Positions 32,203 to 42,173 are shown, counted from the first letter of the stretch. The stretch: 64,000 bases of DNA from Flagellimonas abyssi (GCF_019457905.1 NZ_JAHZSV010000012.1:62001-126000), one strand, 5' to 3'. Notes: a model not told the origin generated them from the sequence alone. Numbers and translations are program-made.

Positions 32203-34205
32203 GACTTAATCTAACAATTATCACCTTATTGGTTATGCAGTTGGCAATCGCCAACGACATAAAATTTGGAAAGGTATCCAAGGAAGAAGTGGAGCAGACC
32301 CAGCATACCTTATATGCCGAGGCCAAGGCCGCTATTCTGTACAAGAACGAATGGGTTCGGTATAATTATCAGTATGAAACCGGTTGGTCTCAGATAAGAG
32401 AAGTTCATTACCGGATAAAAATATACAACAAGGAAGGTTTTGATTGGGCCACGTTACAGGTGCCATTATATGCTGGGAGCGGTAATGAAGAAAGTATATC
32501 GGCTGTAAAGGGGTATACGTTTAACATGGATAATGGAAAGGTGGTAAGTACCAAGCTTAAAAATGATGGGGTCTTTACCGAAAAGATGAACAAGTACCGT
32601 AACATGGCTTCCATAACAATGCCTGAAGTTAAAGAAGGAAGTGTTCTAGATATAGAATATAAATTGGTGTCCCCTATGTTTTGGAATATAGATGAATTTA
32701 AAATGCAATATGATATTCCTGTAGATGAGGTTAATGTGCGCCTGGATGTCCCCGAATACTTCATATTTAAACAGTATAGTAAAGGTTTCCATAAAATAGG
32801 TTTCTCCCAAACAAAAGAAAATCGGTCTATAGAAATTGCTTATAGGAGCTCCGATGAGATGGGCAAATTAGGTCGCACTACCCACAAAAGAGGTACCTTG
32901 GAATTTTTTGAGAATGTATATCATGTTTCGGCCAAGGCCTTGCCTGCGCTGTTGGATGAAAAATTCACCAATAATATAGACAACTATAGAACTGCGATTA
33001 AGTTTGAACTTGCCTCTACCCGTTTTCCGAACAAACCCTTCGAAAATTATAGTCGGACATGGGAAGATGTTGCAAAATCAATTTATGATTATGATGACTT
33101 TGGATCAGAGCTCAAAAAGGAAAATTATTTTGACAATGATATAGATCAATTGATAGCCGGCCTAAACTCGAATACGGAAAAAGCCAATGTTATATTCGAG
33201 TATGTAAGGTCCAAAATGAACTGGAATGGATATACAGGCGTAGGATGTAGTGAGGGGGTTAAAAAAGCCTTTAAGGAGGGGACGGGCAACGTAGCCGATA
33301 TTAATTTAATGTTGACCGCAATGATGCGGTATGCTGGATTGGATGCCAATCCCGTTCTGGTAAGTACCAGGTCTCACGGTATACCATTGTTTCCCACAAG
33401 TGAAGGGTTCAATTACGTGATAACGGCGGTCGAATTGGAAGGAACTATGGTACTTTACGATGCGACCGAAAAAAATTCATATCCCAATGTACTTCCTATG
33501 CGGGCTTTGAACTGGTTTGGACGACTTATTCGCGAAGATGGTAGCTCCAGTGAGGTAAATTTAATGCCTAGGGAAAAATCTCAGGATGTTATAATGATGA
33601 GTGTGGATATAAATACAGATGGTTCCATAAGCGGAAAGTATAGACAGCAGTATACTGCAAATAATGCTTTTGTTTTCAGAAATAACTATAGTGCGGGATC
33701 ACCGGAATCCTATCTGGAAGGTTTGGAAAAAAAGTATTCTAATCTGGAGATATCGGAATATGAGATTCAGAATGTGGAAAATCTTTCTAAACCTATTGTA
33801 CAGTCATTTTCATATAGAAGCGAGTCGGCATTTGATGAAATTTCAGGTAAGTTGTACTTGTCCCCGCTCTTACATCTGGCTACCAAGGTTAATCCCTTTA
33901 AAGCAGCGAAAAGGGAGTTTCCTGTGGATTACGGATATCCTTGGGAAGACAAATATCTCATAAATATCAATTTGCCCGAGGGTTATATGGTCGAATCGGT
34001 CCCAGAACCAATTGTTGTTTTACTTCCAGAAGGCATCGGTCAATTCAGATATAATATTTCAGCAACAGGCAATACGATAAACGCACGTGTGGAAACAGTT
34101 TTTAATAGTTCAGTGGTTCCGGCATTTCTTTATGGAGACCTTAAGGAATTCTACAGTCATATTGTTGAGAAAGAAGCTGAAAAAATCATATTGGTAAAGT
34201 CTTGA
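32199..34205 (+). CDS. DUF3857/transglutaminase-like protein 2 (catalytic Cys lost)
   Basis: A 668-residue exported paralogue (signal peptide MRLNLTIITLLVMQLAIA). It has the DUF3857 domain and a transglutaminase-like core. Where the first paralogue has GDCKGLTNY, this one has GTGNVADINLML, so the nucleophile is missing. The His region (YVITAV) and the LYDATEK segment remain. It may be a non-catalytic binding protein. The ATGA overlap with the gene before it indicates coupled translation. Confidence 0.8.
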   Translation: MRLNLTIITLLVMQLAIANDIKFGKVSKEEVEQTQHTLYAEAKAAILYKNEWVRYNYQYETGWSQIREVHYRIKIYNKEGFDWATLQVPLYAGSGNEESISAVKGYTFNMDNGKVVSTKLKNDGVFTEKMNKYRNMASITMPEVKEGSVLDIEYKLVSPMFWNIDEFKMQYDIPVDEVNVRLDVPEYFIFKQYSKGFHKIGFSQTKENRSIEIAYRSSDEMGKLGRTTHKRGTLEFFENVYHVSAKALPALLDEKFTNNIDNYRTAIKFELASTRFPNKPFENYSRTWEDVAKSIYDYDDFGSELKKENYFDNDIDQLIAGLNSNTEKANVIFEYVRSKMNWNGYTGVGCSEGVKKAFKEGTGNVADINLMLTAMMRYAGLDANPVLVSTRSHGIPLFPTSEGFNYVITAVELEGTMVLYDATEKNSYPNVLPMRALNWFGRLIREDGSSSEVNLMPREKSQDVIMMSVDINTDGSISGKYRQQYTANNAFVFRNNYSAGSPESYLEGLEKKYSNLEISEYEIQNVENLSKPIVQSFSYRSESAFDEISGKLYLSPLLHLATKVNPFKAAKREFPVDYGYPWEDKYLININLPEGYMVESVPEPIVVLLPEGIGQFRYNISATGNTINARVETVFNSSVVPAFLYGDLKEFYSHIVEKEAEKIILVKS

Positions 34206-34215
34206 TTTGATAACC

Positions 34216-36176
34216 ATGAGGAGAATTACTGTATTGATAATATTTTGTATAGTGACTATGTCCTATGCACAACAGCACGAATTTGGTGAGCTTACCGTTT
34301 TGGAAAGAGAGTTTGATCTTATGATAAAGATACTACTGCACATGCCGTTTACCTTTACGAAAGAGGGGAGAATTATTTTGAGGTAAGAAGAGAGTACGTC
34401 TGGCTCATTACAAATTACCACGCCAAAATAAAGGTTCTTGATAAGGAAGGATTTTCAGAGGCAGATATTTCAATCCCCTATTACCGCTCAGAAAGGCAAA
34501 GTGAGAAAATAAATGATATTAGGGCCATCACTCATACCAATGGTATGCGTTATAGCGTAATGCCAAGCAATGTTTTCGATGTGGAAAGCAGCGAACGTTG
34601 GTCGGAAAAACGGTTCACGTTTCCCAATGTGCAAGAAGGTTCTGTTTTGGAATATACTTATGAGGTGCAATCCCCATTTTTTTATAATCTAAAAGGGTGG
34701 CAATTTCAAGAAGATATTCCAAAAGTTTACACCGAGTACAATGCCAAGATTCCGGGAAATTATAAATACAATCGCTCATTGATTGGGGCATTGTCCCTCG
34801 ATGTCAATGATGCGACCATAAAAAAGAGTTGTTTTAGCGTTCCAGGGATTTCAGGCCAGGCAGATTGCGAGATGTTGATGTACACAATGAAGGATGTTCC
34901 CGCTTTTGAAGAGGATGAAGAATTTATGTTGTCCGCATCCAATTATAGGTCTCGCTTAGAATTTGAACTTTCTGAATATGAAGGGTTCACAGGTAGAAAG
35001 GAAAGGTTTACAAAATCTTGGAAAGATGTTGATAGGGAATTTAGGACCGATGGAGATATTGGAGGGCAGCTCAGAAAAAAGAATTATTTTGAGAGGAATC
35101 TGCCTTTGGACATCATATCGGGTAATGTAGATAATCTTACAAAGGCACGTAATCTGTTCGAATTTGTAAAGTCACATTATAGCTGGAACGGTAAATACGG
35201 TATTTTCAGGGACAATAATGTGAAAAAAGCATTTGATGAGGGTTCTGGAAATGTTGCGGAGATCAATATCACCCTTATCAATCTCCTAAATGCCGCTGGC
35301 ATAGATACGGATTTGATGCTACTTTCCACGAGGATGCATGGGTTGCCCAAAAGAACACATCCTGTAATGTCTGATTTCAATTATGTAGTGGCCAAAACAC
35401 AGATTAATGGGGAAACCTATTTGTTGGACGCTACCGAAAAACAGTTGCCTTTCGGAATGTTGCCTTATCGGTGTTTAAATTATTATGGCCGAGTGATGGA
35501 CCTCGACGAGGATAGCTATTGGTATGATATAGTTGCAGAAAAGGAGAACGGCATAGTAGTTAGGGCAAAAATGGAATTGGACCCCGAAAATGGTATGGTC
35601 CGTGGCGAGTTTGATAAAACATTACAGGGCTATGACGCCTATTTTAAAAGGAGTCATATGGCTTCCTTGTCGGAAGAAGAATATTTGGATGAAATTGAAA
35701 AAGAGAGTCGCGATGGTTTTTACATTAAGTTCTACGAAAAAATAGAGGAGAAGTCCGATGAGATGAATTTGGCAGAAAGGTTCACTTTTGAAGTGGAGGG
35801 TCTCGATCCTAGCGGAAACATCTTCTTCAATCCATTTTTGGTAAAATACTTTAGCGCAAATCCATTCAAGGCAGAGACCAGAAATTATCCTGTTGATTTT
35901 GGCTACCTTCGCAAGTTCCATTATATGGCAAATATTAAAGTGCCTCATGGATATCGGATAAAGGAACTACCTAAGCCCATAAATCTGGCGCTACCCGAAG
36001 GCAGCGGAGTTTTAAGGTATAATACAACAGAAATGCAGGACAATGTAATGGTAGTTTTTTCCATTCAGCTCAAGTCTACCCAATACACCAGTGAAGGATA
36101 TCATTATGTAAAAGAGTTTTTTGCCAACGCAGTTGAAGGCCAAAATCAAAGTTATTTGGTCTTGGAAAAGATTTGA
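34216..36176 (+). pseudogene. DUF3857/transglutaminase-like protein 3, frameshifted
   Basis: The gene starts at ATG 34216 with a signal peptide (MRRITVLIIFCIVTMSYAQ), 10 bases after the previous paralogue. The first frame continues to GELTVLEREFDL at 34320. The homologous continuation (DKDTTAHAVYLYERGENYFEVR) is then in another frame from 34323, open with no stop to 36176. One base appears lost where CTTTAT would be expected. Rejoined, it would be ~653 residues with DUF3857 and a transglutaminase-like core without the Cys (GSGNVAEINITL). The rest looks intact, so this is a recent mutation or a sequencing error. The unbroken later part could also be translated from ATG 34545. Confidence 0.75.
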
Positions 36177-36222
36177 TTGAGCTAAGTGCTTAGATTTGTA
36201 TCTAAACTATAAATCCAAAAAG

Positions 36223-36549
36223 GTGAACATAGCAGACGCACAAAAAGCCGTTGATGACTGGATAAACAATCACGGTGTCCGATACTTTAACGAATTGACC
36301 AACATGGCGCAGTTGACCGAAGAGGTCGGGGAAGTGGCTAGAATCATTGCCAGAAGATATGGCGAACAAAGCGAAAAGGAATCCGATAAGGCCAAAGATC
36401 TTGGTGAAGAATTGGCAGACGTGGTATTTGTGGTCCTATGTTTGGCAAATCAAACAGGGATCAATCTTCAAGAAGCGTTCGATAAAAAATTGGATTTGAA
36501 GACCAAGCGTGATCACGACCGTCATCAGAATAACAAAAAACTAAAATAA
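36223..36549 (+). CDS. MazG-like nucleotide pyrophosphohydrolase
   Basis: About 109 residues with the MazG metal-binding pattern: EEVGEVARIIARR followed by LGEELADVVFVVLCLA (ExxE and ExxD). It should hydrolyse (d)NTPs to monophosphates, clearing abnormal nucleotides. The GTG at 36223 is preferred over the TTG at 36196, because that TTG overlaps a -7 element TAGATTTG (36189-36196). Confidence 0.85.
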   Translation: MNIADAQKAVDDWINNHGVRYFNELTNMAQLTEEVGEVARIIARRYGEQSEKESDKAKDLGEELADVVFVVLCLANQTGINLQEAFDKKLDLKTKRDHDRHQNNKKLK

Positions 36550-36586
36550 AGTTGTCCTCTTAAAAGGAGTTTAGGCCCGTTTTTTC

Positions 36587-36594
36587 TAGTTTTG
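36587..36594 (+). promoter_or_regulatory. -7 promoter element overlapping the apparent aroA start
   Basis: TAGTTTTG matches TAnnTTTG exactly, but it covers the TTG at 36592 that would give the longest aroA frame. Transcription from here would begin near 36601, which moves the start to TTG 36619 or makes this element non-functional. Confidence 0.45.
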
Positions 36595-37848
36595 ACAATT
36601 CATTCAAACCGTAAAGAATTGAGACTCCAGCTTTCCTCGCCAAACAATAAAAAAATTCAAAAAAGCATTGCAATCACAGGTTCCAAAAGCGAGACCAATC
36701 GCTCACTTTTGTTGCAGGCACTTTTCCCAAATATTAAAATTGAAAACCTTTCCAATTCAGACGATGGAGAAGTAATGCAAAAGGGTTTGGCAAAATCCGA
36801 AGGTGAAGTGGACATACACCATGCAGGAACGGCCATGCGATTTTTAACGGGCTATTTTGCATCCCAGCCAGATAAAAAAATAGTTCTTACAGGGTCTCAA
36901 CGCATGCAAGAACGTCCTGTCAAAGTTTTGGTGGAAGCGTTGCGTTCATTGGGTGCAGATATCGAATACGTGAAGGAGGAAGGCTATCCACCATTAAAAA
37001 TTAATGGGAAGAGATTGGTAAAAAGCCAAGTTTCCCTTCCTGCTAATATCAGTAGTCAATATATTTCTTCATTGCTGTTGATCGCTCCAAGCCTTGAAAA
37101 TGGACTGGAACTTGAATTGATCGGTAAAATAACATCGGTTCCCTACATAAAAATGACCTTGGCACTTCTTGAACAAATAGGTGTGGAAACCTCATTTGAA
37201 GGAAATAGTATCAAGGTGTCACCAAAGACAAACGTTAAGGATACCACTTTGGTGGTCGAATCCGATTGGAGTTCGGCAAGTTATTTTTACAGCATTGCCG
37301 CAATGAGCGAAATCGGTACCGAAATACAATTGTCATCTTATAAAGAAAGTTCCTTGCAGGGAGATAGCGTGTTGGCCAATATTTATAGGGATTTTGGAGT
37401 GGAGACCGAATTTTCGAACAATACCATTCTCCTCAAGAAAACTTCCGAAGTAAAATCAGCTCATTTGGAGTATGATCTATCCAATGCCCCTGATATCGCC
37501 CAGACCATATCGGTAACCTGTTTGGGTTTGGGGATTGGATGTCACCTTACTGGACTTCACACATTGCCCATCAAAGAAACTGACCGTTTGGCAGCCTTAC
37601 AGACAGAACTTGGCAAGTTTGGGGCAAAGGTTGATATTGATTCGGAAAGCCTAACCCTCACAGCTCAACCACAACTTAATAGTAGGGTCGAAGTTGACAC
37701 CTACAACGATCACAGAATGGCAATGGCGTTTGGGCCTTTGGCGCTCAAAACGGATTTTATGGTGAATGATGCAGAAGTGGTCTCCAAGTCGTATCCCGAT
37801 TTTTGGAACGATTTGGTTACACTTGGATTCGGTGTAAAGGAAATGTAA
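36592..37848 (+). CDS. aroA: 3-phosphoshikimate 1-carboxyvinyltransferase (EPSP synthase)
   Basis: Up to 418 residues. Motifs are GSKSETNRSLLLQAL near residue 30, GTAMRFLTGY near residue 83, and LPIKETDRLAAL near residue 326. It joins phosphoenolpyruvate to shikimate 3-phosphate, the sixth shikimate step. The start is uncertain. TTG 36592 lies within a promoter-like element; TTG 36619, giving LRLQLSSPNN, is the next in-frame candidate and leaves all the domain intact. Confidence 0.93.
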   Translation: MTIHSNRKELRLQLSSPNNKKIQKSIAITGSKSETNRSLLLQALFPNIKIENLSNSDDGEVMQKGLAKSEGEVDIHHAGTAMRFLTGYFASQPDKKIVLTGSQRMQERPVKVLVEALRSLGADIEYVKEEGYPPLKINGKRLVKSQVSLPANISSQYISSLLLIAPSLENGLELELIGKITSVPYIKMTLALLEQIGVETSFEGNSIKVSPKTNVKDTTLVVESDWSSASYFYSIAAMSEIGTEIQLSSYKESSLQGDSVLANIYRDFGVETEFSNNTILLKKTSEVKSAHLEYDLSNAPDIAQTISVTCLGLGIGCHLTGLHTLPIKETDRLAALQTELGKFGAKVDIDSESLTLTAQPQLNSRVEVDTYNDHRMAMAFGPLALKTDFMVNDAEVVSKSYPDFWNDLVTLGFGVKEM

Positions 37849-37871
37849 TCCACAATTAATCATCAAATTAC

Positions 37872-37903
37872 TTGACATCCGCTATCGGTAGGTCGTATAT
37901 TTG
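37872..37903 (+). promoter_or_regulatory. Promoter of queA
   Basis: TTGAC (37872-37876) and TATATTTG (37896-37903) match the Bacteroidetes -33 and -7 elements with a 19-base gap. This is one of the best promoter matches in the window. The queA ATG is 32 bases further on. Confidence 0.75.
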
Positions 37904-37935
37904 CCCCTCTTTAAAAAAATCGAAAAAAAGCCCAG

Positions 37936-38985
37936 ATGAAATTATCAAACTTCAATTTTGAATTGCCCAAGGAATTATTGGCAGAATATCCCGCAGAACA
38001 TAGGGACGAATCCAAACTTATGGTAATTCACCGGGATTCCGGAAAAATTGAACATAAAATGTTCAAAGACCTAGTTGACTATTTTGATGAAGATGACGTA
38101 ATGGTCTTGAACAACACAAAGGTTTTTCCTGCCAGACTTTTTGGCAACAAGGAAAAAACAGGTGCCAGAATCGAGGTTTTCTTGTTAAGGGAATTGAACC
38201 AAGAACAGCGTCTTTGGGATGTTTTGGTGGACCCGGCACGAAAAATCCGTATCGGTAACAAACTCTATTTTGGTGATGACGAAAATTTGGTGGCAGAGGT
38301 AATAGACAACACCACATCAAGAGGAAGGACATTGCGTTTCCTTTACGACGGTTCCTACACCGATTTTAGAAGAAAACTAAGGGAATTGGGCGAGACCCCA
38401 CTTCCAAAATATATCAAACGAGAAGTAACTCCTGATGATGAAGAGCGCTACCAGACCATTTATGCCAAGCACGAAGGTGCTGTGGCTGCCCCAACTGCAG
38501 GATTACACTTTTCCAAGCACTTGTTGAAGCGTTTGGAGATCAAAGGAATCAACTTTGCAGAAGTAACACTTCATGTTGGTTTGGGAACATTCAATCCAGT
38601 AGAAGTAGAAGATTTGTCCAAACACAAAATGGACAGCGAAGAGTTGGTGATCGATGAAAAGGCGACCGAAATTGTAAACACGGCCAAATCAAACAAAAGA
38701 AAGGTCTGTGCTGTGGGAACAACGGTTATGCGTGGATTGGAAAGCGCCGTATCTTCCGAGCATACATTGAATACGTTTGAGGGATGGACCAACAAATTCA
38801 TTTTTCCACCATACGATTTTAGTATTGCCAATTGTATGATTACGAACTTCCACCTGCCAAAATCAACCTTATTGATGATGGTTTCTGCATTCGCAGGCCA
38901 TGATTTGATAAAAAAGGCGTACAAGCAAGCTATTTTGGAAGGGTATCGATTCTATTCCTACGGGGATGCCATGTTGATTCTTTAA
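37936..38985 (+). CDS. queA: S-adenosylmethionine:tRNA ribosyltransferase-isomerase
   Basis: A 349-residue protein of standard QueA length: [20 protein letters not shown] at the start, [14 protein letters not shown] near residue 57, and APTAGLHF near residue 180. It transfers the ribosyl part of SAM to 7-aminomethyl-7-deazaguanine in tRNA to make epoxyqueuosine. It has its own strong promoter and terminator. Confidence 0.96.
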   Translation: MKLSNFNFELPKELLAEYPAEHRDESKLMVIHRDSGKIEHKMFKDLVDYFDEDDVMVLNNTKVFPARLFGNKEKTGARIEVFLLRELNQEQRLWDVLVDPARKIRIGNKLYFGDDENLVAEVIDNTTSRGRTLRFLYDGSYTDFRRKLRELGETPLPKYIKREVTPDDEERYQTIYAKHEGAVAAPTAGLHFSKHLLKRLEIKGINFAEVTLHVGLGTFNPVEVEDLSKHKMDSEELVIDEKATEIVNTAKSNKRKVCAVGTTVMRGLESAVSSEHTLNTFEGWTNKFIFPPYDFSIANCMITNFHLPKSTLLMMVSAFAGHDLIKKAYKQAILEGYRFYSYGDAMLIL

Positions 38986-39006
38986 AAACAAAATTTCATA
39001 GAAGAG

Positions 39007-39042
39007 AAATCCCGTTTGCTATTTGGCCAACGGGATTTTTTC
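39007..39042 (+). terminator. Terminator of queA
   Basis: AAATCCCGTT (39007-39016) pairs perfectly with AACGGGATTT (39029-39038), followed by more T. It lies 21 bases after the queA stop. Confidence 0.88.
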
Positions 39043-39059
39043 TTGCTTATCTTTAAGGG

Positions 39060-40100
39060 ATGGAAACCAAGAAAAGGGACATACGCGCATTGACAAAGGA
39101 CCAGCTTCGCAATTTTTTTGTGGAGCAGGGAGATAAGCCATTCCGCGGAAATCAGGTGTACGAATGGTTATGGCAAAAATCTGCGCACGATTTTGATGCC
39201 ATGACCAATATTTCCAAGGAGACCCGACAGATGTTGGAAGATAATTTCGTCATCAACCATATTCGTGTAGATCAGATGCAGCGTAGTTCCGATGGTACCA
39301 TTAAAAATGCCGTTCGTTTGCACGATGGGTTGGTCGTGGAATCCGTTTTGATTCCAACCGAAACCCGAACCACTGCCTGTGTATCCAGTCAGGTTGGTTG
39401 TAGTCTGGACTGCCGTTTTTGTGCTACCGCACGTTTAAAGCGTATGCGCAACCTGAACCCGGATGAAATCTACGACCAAGTAGTAGCAATAGACAACGAA
39501 AGCCGTTTGTATTTTGATAGACCATTGAGCAATATTGTTTTTATGGGCATGGGAGAGCCATTGATGAACTATAATAATGTACTCAAGGCCATAGATAAGA
39601 TTACTTCGCCCGAAGGGTTGGGGATGTCGCCCAAACGGATCGTGGTGTCCACCTCGGGTGTGCCCAAAATCATCAAAAAAATGGCCGATGAGGAAGTAAA
39701 GTTCGGTTTGGCAGTGTCCCTACATTCAGCTATTGATGAGGTACGCACCTCCATTATGCCGTTTAATTCAACATTTCCGTTAAAGGATCTTAGAGAGGCC
39801 TTGGAATATTGGTACAGTAAGACCAAGAATAGGATTACTTACGAATATGTGGTTTGGAAAGGCATCAATGATACCCAGGAAGCCGCCGATGCTTTGGTGA
39901 AGTTTTGCAAGTTTGCACCATCAAAAGTCAATATCATCGAATACAACCCCATTGATGATGGCGAGTTTCAGCAGGCGCATAGCAGCGCTGTGGAGATGTA
40001 CCAAAATACTTTGGAGCGGAATGGAATCACTGTAACTGTAAGAAGGTCTCGCGGAAAGGATATTGATGCTGCTTGCGGACAGCTGGCGAATAAGAGTTAA
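39060..40100 (+). CDS. rlmN: 23S rRNA (adenine-2503-C2)-methyltransferase
   Basis: A 346-residue radical-SAM methyltransferase with the cluster motif CSLDCRFCATA (CxxxCxxC) near residue 115 and GMGEPLMNYNNV near residue 163. The C-terminal acceptor Cys is in DIDAACGQL. It methylates A2503 of 23S rRNA and also some tRNAs. A -7-like TATCTTTA ends 5 bases before the ATG. The heptamer array begins 36 bases after its stop. Confidence 0.95.
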   Translation: METKKRDIRALTKDQLRNFFVEQGDKPFRGNQVYEWLWQKSAHDFDAMTNISKETRQMLEDNFVINHIRVDQMQRSSDGTIKNAVRLHDGLVVESVLIPTETRTTACVSSQVGCSLDCRFCATARLKRMRNLNPDEIYDQVVAIDNESRLYFDRPLSNIVFMGMGEPLMNYNNVLKAIDKITSPEGLGMSPKRIVVSTSGVPKIIKKMADEEVKFGLAVSLHSAIDEVRTSIMPFNSTFPLKDLREALEYWYSKTKNRITYEYVVWKGINDTQEAADALVKFCKFAPSKVNIIEYNPIDDGEFQQAHSSAVEMYQNTLERNGITVTVRRSRGKDIDAACGQLANKS

Positions 40101-40136
40101 TCTTTAGGAACAGGAGTTATGTCAAATTAGTTTTTT

Positions 40137-40967
40137 CCTTAACCCTTAACCCTTAACCCTTAACCCTTAACCCTTAACCCTTAACCCTTAACCCTTAACC
40201 CTTAACCCTTAACCCTTAACCCTTAACCCTTAACCCTTAACCCTTAACCCTTAACCCTTAACCCTTAACCCTTAACCCTTAACCCTTAACCCTTAACCCT
40301 TAACCCTTAACCCTTAACCCTTAACCCTTAACCCTTAACCCTTAACCCTTAACCCTTAACCCTTAACCCTTAACCCTTAACCCTTAACCCTTAACCCTTA
40401 ACCCTTAACCCTTAACCCTTAACCCTTAACCCTTAACCCTTAACCCTTAACCCTTAACCCTTAACCCTTAACCCTTAACCCTTAACCCTTAACCCTTAAC
40501 CCTTAACCCTTAACCCTTAACCCTTAACCCTTAACCCTTAACCCTTAACCCTTAACCCTTAACCCTTAACCCTTAACCCTTAACCCTTAACCCTTAACCC
40601 TTAACCCTTAACCCTTAACCCTTAACCCTTAACCCTTAACCCTTAACCCTTAACCCTTAACCCTTAACCCTTAACCCTTAACCCTTAACCCTTAACCCTT
40701 AACCCTTAACCCTTAACCCTTAACCCTTAACCCTTAACCCTTAACCCTTAACCCTTAACCCTTAACCCTTAACCCTTAACCCTTAACCCTTAACCCTTAA
40801 CCCTTAACCCTTAACCCTTAACCCTTAACCCTTAACCCTTAACCCTTAACCCTTAACCCTTAACCCTTAACCCTTAACCCTTAACCCTTAACCCTTAACC
40901 CTTAACCCTTAACCCTTAACCCTTAACCCTTAACCCTTAACCCTTAACCCTTAACCCTTAACCCTTA
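40137..40967. repeat. Telomere-like heptamer tandem array (AACCCTT)n
   Basis: 831 bases of a pure 7-base tandem repeat, AACCCTT on the plus strand (AAGGGTT on the minus strand), about 119 copies. I followed the phase line by line through the array and found no substitution or phase change. It fills the gap between rlmN and the polyprenyl synthetase gene. Neither strand can code: 7 is not a multiple of 3, so every frame meets TAA. The minus strand has regularly spaced GGG tracts separated by 4 bases, suitable for G-quadruplexes. The unit is one base longer than the vertebrate telomere repeat. Flanks 40101-40136 and 40968-41088 show nothing else beyond a weak -7-like TACTTTTA near 41050. Confidence 0.97.
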
Positions 40968-41088
40968 GCCCATCCCTTGCAAATCATCGATACTTTGAGG
41001 GCTGTATCTTAAAACTTCGATTTCATTCCTACAACTCTTTCATTTTCCCTACTTTTAGGGATTCAAAACCAAACACCACACCGTTACG

Positions 41089-42063
41089 TTGAAAATCGTT
41101 TCGCAGATAAGAGAACCCATAGAAAATGAGATGCAGCTTTTTGAGGAAAAATTCCTCAAATCCATGTCTTCCAAGGTTGCACTGTTCAATAGGATAACCT
41201 ACTACATAGTCAATAGAAAGGGTAAGCAAATGCGCCCCATGTTCGTTTTTTTGACCGCCAAATTGTTGAACGGCCAAGTCAATGAGCGAACCTATACGGG
41301 AGCATCCATTATCGAATTGATTCATACCGCAAGTCTTGTCCACGATGATGTGGTGGACGATAGCAATAAGCGCAGGGGTTTCTTTTCCATCAATGCCCTG
41401 TGGAAGAACAAAATTGCCGTGTTGGTTGGGGATTTTCTTTTTTCCAAAGGGCTTTTGGTCTCCTTGGAAAATAAGAATTACGACCTTCTTCATATAATTT
41501 CCAATGCAGTCCGTGATATGAGTGAAGGAGAATTGCTCCAGATTGAAAAAGCACGATTGTTGGATATTACCGAAGACGTGTACTATGACATCATCCGACA
41601 GAAAACCGCAACTTTGATCGCTGCCTGTTGCAGTATGGGAGCCTGCTCCGTTCGACCTGATTCAGACGAGGTGGAAACCTTTAGAAAGTTTGGAGAGCTC
41701 TGTGGGATGGCCTTTCAAATCAAGGACGATTTATTTGATTATGGTGCCGAAAAAATCGGAAAGCCAACGGGAATCGATATCAAGGAGCAAAAAATGACCC
41801 TTCCCCTGATCTACGCCTTGAACAACAGCGACAAGGAAAAGAAGAAATGGTTGATCAACTCCATCAAAAAACACAACAAGAATAAAAAAAGGGTAAAGGA
41901 AGTCATCGAGTACGTGAAGGAAAAAGGGGGGCTGGATTATGCCGTGGTCAAAATGCTTGAATTTAAGGACGAAGCTCTGGCCATTTTGGACAATTATCCC
42001 GATTCTGAATACAAAAGTGCCCTCACCCTTATGGTCAACTACGTGGTGGACCGCAAAAAATAA
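41089..42063 (+). CDS. Trans-polyprenyl diphosphate synthase
   Basis: A 324-residue isoprenoid synthase with both Asp-rich motifs: the first is DDVVDDSNKRRG near residue 86 and the second is QIKDDLFDY near residue 212. It lengthens allylic diphosphates with IPP, probably for the menaquinone side chain (an IspB/HepT-like role). Chain length cannot be told. The start is TTG 41089. It is the first gene after the heptamer array, whose end lies 121 bases upstream. Confidence 0.9.
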   Translation: MKIVSQIREPIENEMQLFEEKFLKSMSSKVALFNRITYYIVNRKGKQMRPMFVFLTAKLLNGQVNERTYTGASIIELIHTASLVHDDVVDDSNKRRGFFSINALWKNKIAVLVGDFLFSKGLLVSLENKNYDLLHIISNAVRDMSEGELLQIEKARLLDITEDVYYDIIRQKTATLIAACCSMGACSVRPDSDEVETFRKFGELCGMAFQIKDDLFDYGAEKIGKPTGIDIKEQKMTLPLIYALNNSDKEKKKWLINSIKKHNKNKKRVKEVIEYVKEKGGLDYAVVKMLEFKDEALAILDNYPDSEYKSALTLMVNYVVDRKK

Positions 42064-42173
42064 AAATTTAATAATCTTAATATCAATAGTTTACTGAAAA
42101 TTTTTAGTTTCAGGCAACTATTTGTGTCCATATCCCGTCTATGTAAATAGAAGCACTTTTATAAACCAAACTT

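Noticed and set aside
34300-34330. Programmed ribosomal frameshift in the third DUF3857 gene
   Set aside because: No slippery heptamer of the X XXY YYZ type and no strong downstream hairpin was seen. A simple one-base loss explains the break.
40137-40967. CRISPR array or coding repeat
   Set aside because: The repeat is a continuous 7-base tandem with no spacers and no cas genes nearby; every reading frame on both strands meets TAA.
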